This document shows positions 33,360 through 42,864 of a stretch of DNA of 50,024 nucleotides, in pieces (position 1 is the first letter of the stretch; every line of letters starts with the position of its first letter). A program made the translations under genes and the position numbers. Source of the DNA: Phycisphaerae bacterium (lineage in GTDB: Bacteria; Planctomycetota; Phycisphaerae; Phycisphaerales; SM1A02); contig PBAY01000042.1 in the NCBI GenBank assembly GCA_002717655.1, positions 1 to 50,024 on the forward strand, given 5' to 3'. The notes under the pieces are model-generated. The model was not told the origin of the DNA, made no database searches, and was given only the letters and a program-made list of their open reading frames with translations.

Positions 33360-35294
33360 ATGAGCCTTCCCGACCCACCCGAATCCAATGTTGTCGCCGT
33401 ACTGCACCGGCGAAGTGGCCACTGGGCCTGTGTGGCAGGACAACCCGGCACCGGTGAAGCCATCCGCATTCTGGAACTTGCCCAACTTGCCACGGATGAT
33501 GAAATCCAGCCTTGGCTTGAACGCGTCAATGCAAGCAGCACCAGAGTCGTCCTCCCTTCCTCGGAGGTGATCTGCAGAACCTGTACCCTGCCTGATGGTG
33601 ATGAAGACACCCTTGATGAAACCCTGAGACTCCAGGCCGAGACCCAACTTCTCGGGACAGCACCAACTCATCGAATGGCCACTGCAGCATTGCCCAGTTC
33701 AGGCAGCGATGCCGTGCGAACAGGCTTGATTCTTGCCTGGCCTGAATCCTCCCCATTTGATGGTCCTCCTCTGGAAACGACACCTCTGTATGTTCCAGAT
33801 GTCGCAGGACTGGCATCGCTTCTTGACGGAAGACGACCAGCCGAACCTGTCGTATGGATTGATCCAGATCATGACAGTCTTTCAATAGCCTTGACCCACA
33901 TGCAGGGCATTCAGGTACGTGCACTGCGAGAAGATCTCAAAGCAGGCGATACGTCCAGATCAGTTTCCAAGGCTGTAGCCGAAACAGCTATTCAGGCTGA
34001 TCTTCCACTCGAACGGATCGAGCAACTTGCGGAAGAAACTGCAGCGAGTATCAGTGACTCGAGTGCTCGACTGCTCCTGCCTGATGTTGTTCTTGATTCA
34101 GCGCTTTCAAGACTTGAACTGCCGCAGCCCATTGATGAAATCGATCTGAACGAATACGGAATTGCGATGGGCTGCCTTCTGGCAACAGGCGATGAACTCG
34201 CGCCCATGACCCTGTTCCGCAGAGATCTGCCACAGATCCAGCCAACCATCATGGAAGCGACTACGGAACAGCTTTCCTCGACTCGAATCGCAACGTGGCT
34301 GCTTGTAGCCAGCATTCTGGTGCTGCTGCTGGCACCAGTCGCAATCAGCGGCGCACGTCTTGGCCTGCTCAAGATCGCTCACCCATCCCTTGAAGACCGT
34401 GTCCAGGATTACGAACGTCAGGTCAAGCAACACCGCATGTATCGAGCACTGGGCAATGATGCCTGGCCGATGACAAAGCTTCTCGCTGACATCAGCAACT
34501 GCACCCCCGTCGGAATCGAGCTTGAGCAGATCCGCCTCGGGCAGGGAGAACCTGTGAAGCTCAGTGGCAAGGCCACTCACCCTGTAAATGGTCAGGATGC
34601 CAGACAGCTGATTGCTGAAATGAAGGAACTGATGGAAGCAAGCGGCGTCTTCAATGATGTCGTGATCCGCTATGAAGCACAGGACACTTTCGGGCCTCGT
34701 GACTTCACAATCGATGCGCAGGTATCACAGCCTCTCTATCGTCCGCCTTATTCAGAAGACGCTGATTTTGGCATTCGAACACTGGCGCACAGAATCTATG
34801 GGGACGAAGCCATGGCACAGGGCGCCATGGTGGCCGAAGCGGGTTCAGGATCGACCACCACTCGCGAGACACCTGCTCAGTCAGCCCCTCAAGGCAACTC
34901 CAATCGAATCACCCCCCCTCCGGCCAGCACGACACCACCTGCATCCACTGTAGACACTCGCGCTGGCAGGCCATCTGATACCACCACTTCCACGCCGGCC
35001 CGAAACACGACGACACGGCGTCGGTCAGGCTCTTCATCGGGAGGCGGCGCCTCCAGAGCTGACGCCGACAACCGTGGCGGCAACAGCGGCGCGACACGAA
35101 CTGGACGGATTCCGGAAAAGCTGAACCAACAGCAGATCGACGCCATGAGTGACGGCGAGATTCGACAGCAGCTTGTCGAAGTCTCTCAGGCCCGCAAGCT
35201 TGCTCGCAGCGATGAAGAACTTGAAAAGCAGCTTGATGAACAATTCCAGATGCTGATGAATGAACTCAAAGCCAGAGCAAAAAACAACAAGTGA
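33360..35294 (+). CDS. gspL: GspL-like platform protein
   Basis: The 644-residue protein has a divergent actin-like cytoplasmic part (~1-300) without clear nucleotide loops, a single membrane segment (~310-332, ATWLLVASILVLLLAPVAISG), and a PilN-like periplasmic domain (~340-455). A low-complexity Ser/Thr/Arg-rich linker and a C-terminal helical segment (~590-644) with charged heptads follow. This architecture is that of GspL, which joins GspE to the platform. Similarity is structural and by position; sequence identity to known GspL looks low. The next gene overlaps by 4 bases (GTGA). Confidence 0.75.
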   Translation: MSLPDPPESNVVAVLHRRSGHWACVAGQPGTGEAIRILELAQLATDDEIQPWLERVNASSTRVVLPSSEVICRTCTLPDGDEDTLDETLRLQAETQLLGTAPTHRMATAALPSSGSDAVRTGLILAWPESSPFDGPPLETTPLYVPDVAGLASLLDGRRPAEPVVWIDPDHDSLSIALTHMQGIQVRALREDLKAGDTSRSVSKAVAETAIQADLPLERIEQLAEETAASISDSSARLLLPDVVLDSALSRLELPQPIDEIDLNEYGIAMGCLLATGDELAPMTLFRRDLPQIQPTIMEATTEQLSSTRIATWLLVASILVLLLAPVAISGARLGLLKIAHPSLEDRVQDYERQVKQHRMYRALGNDAWPMTKLLADISNCTPVGIELEQIRLGQGEPVKLSGKATHPVNGQDARQLIAEMKELMEASGVFNDVVIRYEAQDTFGPRDFTIDAQVSQPLYRPPYSEDADFGIRTLAHRIYGDEAMAQGAMVAEAGSGSTTTRETPAQSAPQGNSNRITPPPASTTPPASTVDTRAGRPSDTTTSTPARNTTTRRRSGSSSGGGASRADADNRGGNSGATRTGRIPEKLNQQQIDAMSDGEIRQQLVEVSQARKLARSDEELEKQLDEQFQMLMNELKARAKNNK

Positions 35295-35881
35295 AAGACA
35301 GCAACACCTATCTCGATCACTATCAGGAACTGCCCAGGGCTGCCAAATGGGGCGTGCTGGCCACCGCGTTCCTGCTCGTCTTTCTGTTCTGGGCTCAGTT
35401 CCTTCAGCCCACGGCCGAAGCATGGACCATGCAGGCTGATGAGATGGAAGACAATCTGAGTGAACTCAAGGACAGCACCGGAATACCTCGTGATGTCCTC
35501 ATTCAGGCCATCGGCTTCGGCCCGGTTGAACTGCCTGACCGAAAGCAGCAAGGCTCCCTGCTGATGACCGAACAGGTGCAGGCCGTACTTGCCGAATATG
35601 GCATCACGGATGACAACTTCAACATGTCACGACCTACTCCGATGAGCGGCAGCAAGTCAGTAGGCCTGACCAATGCGGGCGAGAAACTCGAGCGACTCAA
35701 GACTGAAGTGGAATTCAAGACCACGCCACAGACGGCCATCGACATCATTTCAACCATGGAAAGTGATCCAGCTTTCGAGGCCGTGTCCAACGTGAAACTT
35801 GACCGTGATGAAAGCGGCAAGATTCGAGTTCGGATCACGATCGAATCCTGGGTCAGAGTCAAGCGTGGAGCTCGCAACTGA
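35291..35881 (+). CDS. gspM: GspM/PilO-like platform protein
   Basis: The 196-residue protein starts at GTG 35291 and has an N-terminal membrane segment (~19-36, WGVLATAFLLVFLFWAQFL). A helical region and a ferredoxin-like domain with alternating strands (TEVEFKTTPQTAIDIISTM...KIRVRITIESWV) follow. This is the shape of GspM and PilO, partners of GspL and PilN in the platform. Its small size and place after the GspL-like gene support GspM. The last A of its TGA stop is the first A of the next ATG. Confidence 0.75.
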   Translation: MKDSNTYLDHYQELPRAAKWGVLATAFLLVFLFWAQFLQPTAEAWTMQADEMEDNLSELKDSTGIPRDVLIQAIGFGPVELPDRKQQGSLLMTEQVQAVLAEYGITDDNFNMSRPTPMSGSKSVGLTNAGEKLERLKTEVEFKTTPQTAIDIISTMESDPAFEAVSNVKLDRDESGKIRVRITIESWVRVKRGARN

Positions 35882-37026
35882 TGGACTCCAAGCATCCACT
35901 CATGGGACCATTGGGCATCAGCATCGGTGCCATCGTCATCATTGCGCTTGTGATCACGGCAGAAGTACCCGCTTTGATCAATTCCACAGGAACAGCTGCA
36001 AGCAGTGGTGCCCCGGAATCTGACACCGTGGCCGAACTGGCTTCACAACATGAGCTGGCCATGAACATGGATCGTGATCGATTCAATGGACGCTCATTCT
36101 TCTATCGCCCAGCACCTCCACCAAGGCCTCGTCCCAAGGTGGAACCCACCAATACACCACCTCCACCACCGCCTCCGCCTCCACCACCAGTGGATCCGAA
36201 ACCGGTGAAGCCAACCTATCCAAAGAACTACACCGGCCCTGATCTCAAGGCGATCATCGGCCCGACGGCATTCTTCCAGCCTTCAGGAGGCGATCTCATC
36301 GTCGTCAATGTCGGTGAAACCAAGGAGGACATTGAACTCCTTGGCACGACCCCGCCAAGCAATATCGAGGTGAAGTACCGCGGCGGCGGCCCCTACAGCG
36401 TGCCCTTGTTCGATCTTTCACCACCTGAATTTCTGACTGGCGATGAAATCGATTCAGAAGACGCTGCGTCAGCCATTGTCGTCGACACGCGAGACGGCCC
36501 GGAGGAAGTCGATGCACTTGAAGGAACCAGCGGCTGGCCCGCAGGAACCATCGCCGGCGATCCAGTGAGAGTGGTCTATCGACAAGGTCCTTACGAAGGC
36601 GCTGTCCGTGGCATTCTCGCCAGAGCAAACAACGCCTGGCTTGTGATCGATGTGGATGGACGAGAGAACCCGATGGAAATCTACAAGGCCGACATTCTTT
36701 CGATCCAGAATCTCAGCCCGGCCCCTCCAGAACCGGAACAGATTCCTGAAACCGAAGAACCAGGTGCGGCTGAAATCCAGAACAGCAATGACAACAGCAC
36801 GGTTGCGAATCCCAACAGCAACACGAGTACGCCAGTCGTGAGCAACGACAACGCCAGCATCGCACCAGCAAACCAGAATTCAACTGTTGCCAATGGAAAT
36901 GCAAGCAACGCTGTCTCCATGCCCACAGCAACTGATGTCTCGAACCAAAACGACAATGCCACGCAGCCAGCAGAAGATGCTGAACCTGCCGGCGACTCCC
37001 CCGCTTCACCCTCCACGGACGGATGA
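35881..37026 (+). CDS. Membrane-anchored protein in the GspC position
   Basis: The 381-residue protein has one N-terminal membrane segment (~10-30, GISIGAIVIIALVITAEVPAL) and a Pro-rich spacer with a run of about eleven Pro (~92-105). A globular region (~120-280) follows, ending with a strand-rich stretch (VRVVYRQGPYEGAV...AWLVIDVDG). GspC, the link between inner-membrane platform and secretin, has the same plan of anchor, linker and small domain and lies next to gspD in many loci. No clear HR or PDZ domain can be seen. The C-terminal ~90 residues are an Asn/Ser/Thr-rich tail of low complexity. GspC function is inferred from position. Confidence 0.6.
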   Translation: MDSKHPLMGPLGISIGAIVIIALVITAEVPALINSTGTAASSGAPESDTVAELASQHELAMNMDRDRFNGRSFFYRPAPPPRPRPKVEPTNTPPPPPPPPPPPVDPKPVKPTYPKNYTGPDLKAIIGPTAFFQPSGGDLIVVNVGETKEDIELLGTTPPSNIEVKYRGGGPYSVPLFDLSPPEFLTGDEIDSEDAASAIVVDTRDGPEEVDALEGTSGWPAGTIAGDPVRVVYRQGPYEGAVRGILARANNAWLVIDVDGRENPMEIYKADILSIQNLSPAPPEPEQIPETEEPGAAEIQNSNDNSTVANPNSNTSTPVVSNDNASIAPANQNSTVANGNASNAVSMPTATDVSNQNDNATQPAEDAEPAGDSPASPSTDG

Positions 37027-37126
37027 CTCTGCCATGTTCCAACACAAGAACCCGGATGAACAGAACCACCTGACCGTCTTGAAGCGGCTGACTCGACCTT
37101 ACCGAATCGTCTCAGGAGAACGACTC

Positions 37127-39967
37127 GTGTCCACTTCCTTCCAACGCATTCTGACCTGTCTGGTCGCACTGACCCTCGTCACCCTTTCAGGCCATGCGAT
37201 GGCTCAGGATCGGCCCGATCCTGAAGCACCACCAGCGCCTCCACCGGTCGTCGACCCGGATCGCCCCGAAGCCGACGAACCTCCAGCTCCTGTTGAAACA
37301 GAGATCGATGCAGTCGAGGAGGAGGCACCAGCCTCCGATGATGCTGATGCTGATGATGAAGTTCAGGAAGGCGTACTCATTCAGCCTGAGGATTCCTCTT
37401 CGAACAACCAACGAGTCAGTCGCGTTCGAAGCGACCGCAGGCCGGTTCCCGAAGGTGACGTCAAGCTGGGCATGGATGATGTCACGGTAAAGCAGCTGTA
37501 CGCCTGGATCGCGACCCAGACCGGCAAGGCCATCATGCCGATCAAACCCACGCAGATTCAGAATCAGAAGTTCACCATCATCATGGACGACTATCTGCCC
37601 AATGAAGAAGCGCTTGACATGCTCTTCTCCTATCTACGTCTCAACGGCGTAGGCATCATCGAACGAGAAGATGTCATCCTGATCGGCCCCCTTGAGGAAA
37701 TGACCAAGGAGATGGGCGAAATTGAAGTCGTCAATGCAGGCCAGAGCGTGATGGATCGCATCGACCGCGCTTCTCTGATTCTCAAGATCTTCCAGGTTGA
37801 ACGAGGCAATGCAGAAGACATCCTGAGCAACATCGAGGACTTCCTTCCTTCCTACGCCGCCCCCACCGTGGACGGCACCTCCAACCAGATCATCCTGATT
37901 GCCGACGTGGCGCTGTGCCAGCAGATGGAAACGATCATCAAGCAGCTTGATCAGAGATGGCTCAACCAACGCATGCACACCTATCGCCTGAAATGGGCCG
38001 ATGCCGGTGATGTTGCTGAAAATGTCCTCGACCTCTTCGAAGGCGGAGGCAGTGGAACCGCCTCCACACGACCCACTGGAGGCAACACGAACAACCGGAC
38101 GAACCGGAACACCACTCAGCGTCGAGCCACCGCCGGTGGCACCGGCGAAGTCGACTTCCGTACCAGCGTCAATGTCCAGCAGAACACCTTGACCGTTCAG
38201 GCTGAACCCGATGTCATGGAGGAAATCGCCACGCTCATCGCAACGGAATGGGACCTCCCTCGACCAGAGGGGACCTCCCGTCTGTTCTTCCTGAAGTACA
38301 CCGACCCCATCAAGGTCAAGGAACTGCTTGAGCAGGTTCTGGGAAGTGGCAGCAGTTCAACCAGTAGCCGTGGCAACCCTCGTCAGGGCCAGAATGCCCA
38401 GCGAGGGGACGCAACCTCCGGCATCAGCGGCGTGTACCGCATCGATGCCTACGAAGACAAGAATGCACTTCTTGTGCTCGCCCGTACGGTCGAAAGCTTC
38501 GGGTTCATTGAAAGCATCATCGAAGATCTCGATCAGCCTGTTGATGTGGGCCTGCCAGAGGTCATTCCTCTGAAGTACGCCGACGCAGTCGAACTCTCTG
38601 AGGAGATCAATGTCCTGCTGGCCAAGGCTGGAGCACGAGTCACTCTTCCACGTCCTGCCACGGGCCTGACCGCTCAGGGTGGATTCTCTGATGGCGAAGG
38701 TGGTGGCGGGGTCACCGGGCCAGACTCCGAAGGTGGCGGTGGCGGTGACCTTCAGTTCCCCTGGCAGACCGGTGGTAATACCGATGAACAAGCACCCGAG
38801 TCCGTGCTGATCGGCAAGGTGCGGGTTGTTCCCATCATTCGCCAGAATGCCCTGGCTGTCATGGCGCCTCCTGCCTACAAGGAATCCATGAGAGATCTGA
38901 TCGTCGGACTGGATCAACCCAGACGTCAGGTGCAGATTGCGGCAACGATTGTGGAAATCGACATCTCGGACCAGTTGTCTCTGGGTATCAAGCTTGGCAA
39001 CGGCTTCACGCCTGATGGACCTGCCCTGGGACCATGGGGCGCCGACTTTGCAGCACAAACCACCGGATTCCTGAGCAATCTCATCGGAAGTGGCGGTGCT
39101 CAGACTACTTCGGTCTTCAATCTTCAAGAATCTTCGATTTCAGTCATCATCGAAGCGTTGGCCACCTTGACCAATGCCAAGATCATCCAGGAACCGCGTG
39201 TCTTCACGGCCGACAATGAGGAAGCTGTCTTCTTCAGTGGTCAGGAATACCCGATCGCCTCCAGCCAGACCGATGCAGCATCAGGCGGCCTGAATACCGT
39301 CACCAACATCAACTATCGCAATGTCGGCGTCTTCCTCAATGTCCGACCTCGCATCACCGAAGAAGGTGCTGTCGACCTCGATGTCGCCATTGAACTCTCC
39401 GAAGTCGGTCGTGACGTCAACGTTGGTGGAACAGTAAGTGCTGAATTCCCTCGCAAGCAGGTGAATTCCCATGTCATCCTTCTTGATGGCCAGACGCTTG
39501 TCGTCGGCGGCCTTCTTCGTGAAGTCGAAAGCATGAAGAAATATGCAATTCCGTTCCTTTCAGAGCTGCCGCTGATCGGCGACATCTTCACCTTTACGGA
39601 CCAGCAGATGGAACGAAAGGAACTGATCGCGTTCATCACCCCGACGGTTGTCCACCGGCCAAGTGACAACTACAACAACTTCAACGCCGAAGATCTGAAG
39701 AGACTCCAAAATGTTGCTCGACCCTTGGCCGAACAACTCGAGGAAGCTGAACGAACGATCGATCTGGATGTCTACAACCGGATCCAATCACACGTCCAGC
39801 AGAGCTCGGATCAATCAGGAAGCGCGACAGGAACATGGGATCTCAAGCCAGGCCTTCCAGAAGGCTCACTTGATGATGCGCCGATTCAGGTCGACATTGA
39901 TGAGTTTCAGCCGGCAACACTTGATTACCCGGGTGAAAAACAGGAAGAAGCCAAAGAGACACCCTGA
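37127..39967 (+). CDS. gspD: Type II secretion secretin GspD
   Basis: GspD forms the outer-membrane channel. GTG 37127 is the start because AGGAG lies 8 nt upstream and the peptide then begins with a signal sequence (ILTCLVALTLVTLSGHAMAQ, ~8-27). Two ATG starts lie further upstream in the same frame (37034 and 36887), the latter inside the preceding gene, but they would put the signal in the middle. The N0 and N1-N3 domains (~105-560, with Gly/Asn/Thr-rich loops) precede the secretin core (~600-870). The signature KKYAIPFLSELPLIGDIFTF and an acidic C-terminal S-domain-like region close the protein. It has 946 residues, longer than E. coli GspD (about 650), mainly because of inserted loops. 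Confidence 0.95.
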   Translation: MSTSFQRILTCLVALTLVTLSGHAMAQDRPDPEAPPAPPPVVDPDRPEADEPPAPVETEIDAVEEEAPASDDADADDEVQEGVLIQPEDSSSNNQRVSRVRSDRRPVPEGDVKLGMDDVTVKQLYAWIATQTGKAIMPIKPTQIQNQKFTIIMDDYLPNEEALDMLFSYLRLNGVGIIEREDVILIGPLEEMTKEMGEIEVVNAGQSVMDRIDRASLILKIFQVERGNAEDILSNIEDFLPSYAAPTVDGTSNQIILIADVALCQQMETIIKQLDQRWLNQRMHTYRLKWADAGDVAENVLDLFEGGGSGTASTRPTGGNTNNRTNRNTTQRRATAGGTGEVDFRTSVNVQQNTLTVQAEPDVMEEIATLIATEWDLPRPEGTSRLFFLKYTDPIKVKELLEQVLGSGSSSTSSRGNPRQGQNAQRGDATSGISGVYRIDAYEDKNALLVLARTVESFGFIESIIEDLDQPVDVGLPEVIPLKYADAVELSEEINVLLAKAGARVTLPRPATGLTAQGGFSDGEGGGGVTGPDSEGGGGGDLQFPWQTGGNTDEQAPESVLIGKVRVVPIIRQNALAVMAPPAYKESMRDLIVGLDQPRRQVQIAATIVEIDISDQLSLGIKLGNGFTPDGPALGPWGADFAAQTTGFLSNLIGSGGAQTTSVFNLQESSISVIIEALATLTNAKIIQEPRVFTADNEEAVFFSGQEYPIASSQTDAASGGLNTVTNINYRNVGVFLNVRPRITEEGAVDLDVAIELSEVGRDVNVGGTVSAEFPRKQVNSHVILLDGQTLVVGGLLREVESMKKYAIPFLSELPLIGDIFTFTDQQMERKELIAFITPTVVHRPSDNYNNFNAEDLKRLQNVARPLAEQLEEAERTIDLDVYNRIQSHVQQSSDQSGSATGTWDLKPGLPEGSLDDAPIQVDIDEFQPATLDYPGEKQEEAKETP

Positions 39968-41172
39968 TGAAATCACGTACCTGCCTCATTCTGGGGGGGA
40001 TCGTCTTCACGACAGCACTGATGCTGACGGGATGCAACTCGAAGCCCAAGCTCAGCACCAAGACGGCGCAGGCGCTCTACGAGATCGCCAAGGCGAACCA
40101 GCCTGACCAGACCAAGGATGAGGAATTCGCCGCGCTGGACTGGTCGCTTGGAACGGTTCCCAAAGGTGGGACCAGACTTCCCCTGACAAGTCCTGATGGC
40201 AAATGGATGGCCATCGAGGATGGGCCAAGCATCTCCGGCCCCACACTGCTGGCACTGCCTGATGCGCCGATCCCGAATGCCAATGGCGTGGTGATCTGGG
40301 AAGTTGATGCTCGCGCTTCCAAGCTCAATCAGACTCATCGACTTCCCGGGCCGCTTCTACTGGGCAACTCTTCTGATTCAGAAGGCTTTCTGGTGGAATC
40401 ACCTCGGCTGAATGGAAGCAGATGGATCGGAAAAGTCGCATGGGACACCGGCAGGATTCAATGGCTCGTGCAGGATGACAATGTCAATGCATTTGGTTCG
40501 ATCGGACCTCAAGGAGAACTCGCCTGGAGTACTCGTACGATCACAGGTTCACAGTTTTCACTGGCGATCCGAATGCCCGATGGCGATGAAATCGGTATTG
40601 CCGCCAATGGCGGCGAATGGCTCATGCCTGAATGGAGTACCCGCAGCAGTCGACTGTCCGTACTGTTTCTTGCTGATGATGGCCTTCTTGCCATGGTCTC
40701 AATGGATGCTCGCACACCGGAACTGCTTCAGTCGACGCCACGGCAATACACGCTCATGACCGATGCTCGTCGATATGACGCCTTGGTGACGCGAAGTACT
40801 CACCCCGTCATCCAGAACGGAACTCAACCTTCATTTGAAGAAGTGATCTTCTATCACCCGAAGGCCAGATCGATGTTCGTATGGCTGCCCACCAATATCC
40901 AGAAAGATCCACCTGTCGGGCTGTCTCCTGACTCAGTTGCGGCCGCCAATGACCCCAACTCCGACGGGTATCTGGTCAGCACCGCCAGCGATCTGAGATG
41001 GCAGGATCCCAATTACCAGTCATTCGTCCGAGTTCGGTATGGTGCTGCGATTCCTCGTGCGACCACTTCGAATGTTGCACCGTTTCTGCTGTTCGTACCG
41101 AGTCCGAACGGATTTGAAGTCCGCGCACTGATCCCCAATTCAATCAACACGAACACTGACACCGCCAGCTGA
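39967..41172 (+). CDS. Lipoprotein encoded with the secretin
   Basis: The 401-residue protein has a signal peptide and lipobox LTGC (residues 20-23), then a beta-rich region of repeated strands with SPDGKWMAIEDG and similar motifs, resembling WD40/TolB-type beta-propeller repeats. It contains no charged coiled coil and is far larger than known pilotins (GspS, about 120-130 residues). The start shares one base with the gspD stop, which suggests dosage coupling with the secretin. Being lipid-anchored next to gspD, it may help in secretin placement or be an accessory cargo factor. The family is not recognised. Confidence 0.8.
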   Translation: MKSRTCLILGGIVFTTALMLTGCNSKPKLSTKTAQALYEIAKANQPDQTKDEEFAALDWSLGTVPKGGTRLPLTSPDGKWMAIEDGPSISGPTLLALPDAPIPNANGVVIWEVDARASKLNQTHRLPGPLLLGNSSDSEGFLVESPRLNGSRWIGKVAWDTGRIQWLVQDDNVNAFGSIGPQGELAWSTRTITGSQFSLAIRMPDGDEIGIAANGGEWLMPEWSTRSSRLSVLFLADDGLLAMVSMDARTPELLQSTPRQYTLMTDARRYDALVTRSTHPVIQNGTQPSFEEVIFYHPKARSMFVWLPTNIQKDPPVGLSPDSVAAANDPNSDGYLVSTASDLRWQDPNYQSFVRVRYGAAIPRATTSNVAPFLLFVPSPNGFEVRALIPNSINTNTDTAS

Positions 41173-41199
41173 TCCAGTTCGAATCACCTTTCGATCCGG

Positions 41200-42837
41200 T
41201 CAACCCGATGTCGGGATTTCATCCTGCATGTAGGTCTTCGTCTTGAAGAATGGGGACACGATCATGTAGATGACCCCCGCAACGACCATCATTCCCGTGA
41301 AGAACCAGTAATAGTTGGCTCCGACCAGTGACGAGTTGCCGTCCTGATCCATGGTCACCTGGTTGACCAGAACGGTAATGACGTTTCCAAGGGAAACACT
41401 CAGCAGATACAGGCCCATGATGAATGATTTCATCGCCTTGGGGGCCTGTGTATAGGAGAACTCGAGACAGGTGATCGAGACCATCACTTCTCCTGCGGTG
41501 AGAATCACATAGGCAAACAGGACCCACCAGACCGAAGGCCAGTCAGCTTCATGAATTTCACCCTCTGAAGTCAGCAGGATGCCCCCACGGGCCACATCCA
41601 CGATGGGCAGATCGCCCTGCTGCCCCACCTCGAGAAACTTCTCAATGGCAGCAGCAATTTCAGGTCGCTTGTCATCGATCTCATGCTTCTTCCCATCAAC
41701 CGTGACCGTCCCCTCTCGAAGAAGAGTGACCGTATTGGGCAGATCCGACTTTCCGTCGGAGTGGATACCTGAAACTCTGGCCTCAAACGCCTCACGCGAT
41801 TCGGTGATCCGCTGCTCAGCAAACGCTGACACGGTGAACGCGAGTGCCGTCAGCATGAATCCGAAGCCGATCTTGCGAATAGGGGTCAGCTTCCAGACCT
41901 TGTTCATCGCTGGATAGATCAGGTAGGCGAAGATCGGAATGAAGATCATGATCAACAGCGGATTGATGAATCCGATCTGGTCTGGAAGCAGATGCATTCC
42001 CATGACATCACGATCCATGGAACGCGACTGATCAACCCAGGTCGTGGCACTCTGGTCATACAGTGACCAGAAGATCGCAACGAACAGATACAGCGGTGCC
42101 AGACGCAGCAAGGCGCTCAGGCCTTCTCCAGTGAATGACTCCTTGACGAAGCTCATTCCCCTTGGAGGTACGTGAGCATATCTCTTCCGGCCAAGCCAGA
42201 AGACTAATGTGGCAACTGCCATGGCGATGCCGGGAATACCAAATGCCCATCCGGGACCCAGGTCACGCATGACACCTGGCAGCAACGCATAGGCGAAGAA
42301 ACTGCCGAAGTTGATCGAAAAGTAGAACCAGCCATAGACCCGTTCAAGCAGATGCGCATTGGTCTTGCCGAACTGGTCGCCGACATGGGCTGACACACAT
42401 GGCTTGATGCCACCGGAGCCGATGGCGATGAGGATCAAGCCGAGATACAACCATCCGCGTGGCGACATGGTTGCTTCCAACGCCGCCTGAGGCATGTCCA
42501 TCAAGGCAAGACAACCATGCCCGGCAACATACACCATCGAGAGTGACATGATGGTGAGGTACTTGCCGAGGATCGCATCCGCGATGAGTGCACCAAGAAT
42601 CGGAAAGACATAGACACCTGCACCAAAGAGACTGATCAGCGAGATCATTTCCGTCTTGGTCATCTGATCATCCGCACCGGCAGCCGTCATCAGATAACTG
42701 GTGAGAAAGATCGGAAGCAGGGCCTTCATGCCGTAGTAACTCAGACGCTCTGCCGCTTCGTTACCCACGATGAAGCCCAGCCCGGTAGGCAACTTCTCGG
42801 TTGCAACGGGTGCCGTTCGATACTTGGATCCAGACAT
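41200..42837 (-). CDS. POT/PTR2-family peptide transporter with an extra loop domain
   Basis: The 545-residue protein belongs to the proton-coupled oligopeptide transporters, importing di- and tripeptides. The start GFIVGNEAAERLSYYGMKALL carries the ExxER-type signature and the SYYGM motif, and FYFSINFGSFFAY the second PTR2 motif. About 12-14 membrane segments are visible. An insertion of ~100 polar residues (~345-445, with KKHEIDDKRPEI) lies between membrane segments on one side; many bacterial homologues lack or shorten this loop. The gene lies next to the OPT transporter, with 27 bp between, and probably in the same operon. Confidence 0.9.
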   Translation of the reverse strand: MSGSKYRTAPVATEKLPTGLGFIVGNEAAERLSYYGMKALLPIFLTSYLMTAAGADDQMTKTEMISLISLFGAGVYVFPILGALIADAILGKYLTIMSLSMVYVAGHGCLALMDMPQAALEATMSPRGWLYLGLILIAIGSGGIKPCVSAHVGDQFGKTNAHLLERVYGWFYFSINFGSFFAYALLPGVMRDLGPGWAFGIPGIAMAVATLVFWLGRKRYAHVPPRGMSFVKESFTGEGLSALLRLAPLYLFVAIFWSLYDQSATTWVDQSRSMDRDVMGMHLLPDQIGFINPLLIMIFIPIFAYLIYPAMNKVWKLTPIRKIGFGFMLTALAFTVSAFAEQRITESREAFEARVSGIHSDGKSDLPNTVTLLREGTVTVDGKKHEIDDKRPEIAAAIEKFLEVGQQGDLPIVDVARGGILLTSEGEIHEADWPSVWWVLFAYVILTAGEVMVSITCLEFSYTQAPKAMKSFIMGLYLLSVSLGNVITVLVNQVTMDQDGNSSLVGANYYWFFTGMMVVAGVIYMIVSPFFKTKTYMQDEIPTSG

Positions 42838-42864
42838 GTTTTATCCTTGGTCTAGTTCAGATGA

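Noticed and set aside
36887..37126. Upstream in-frame extension of gspD to an ATG at 36887 or 37034
   Set aside because: The upstream part overlaps the GspC-position gene or lacks a Shine-Dalgarno, while GTG 37127 has AGGAG and is followed directly by a signal peptide.
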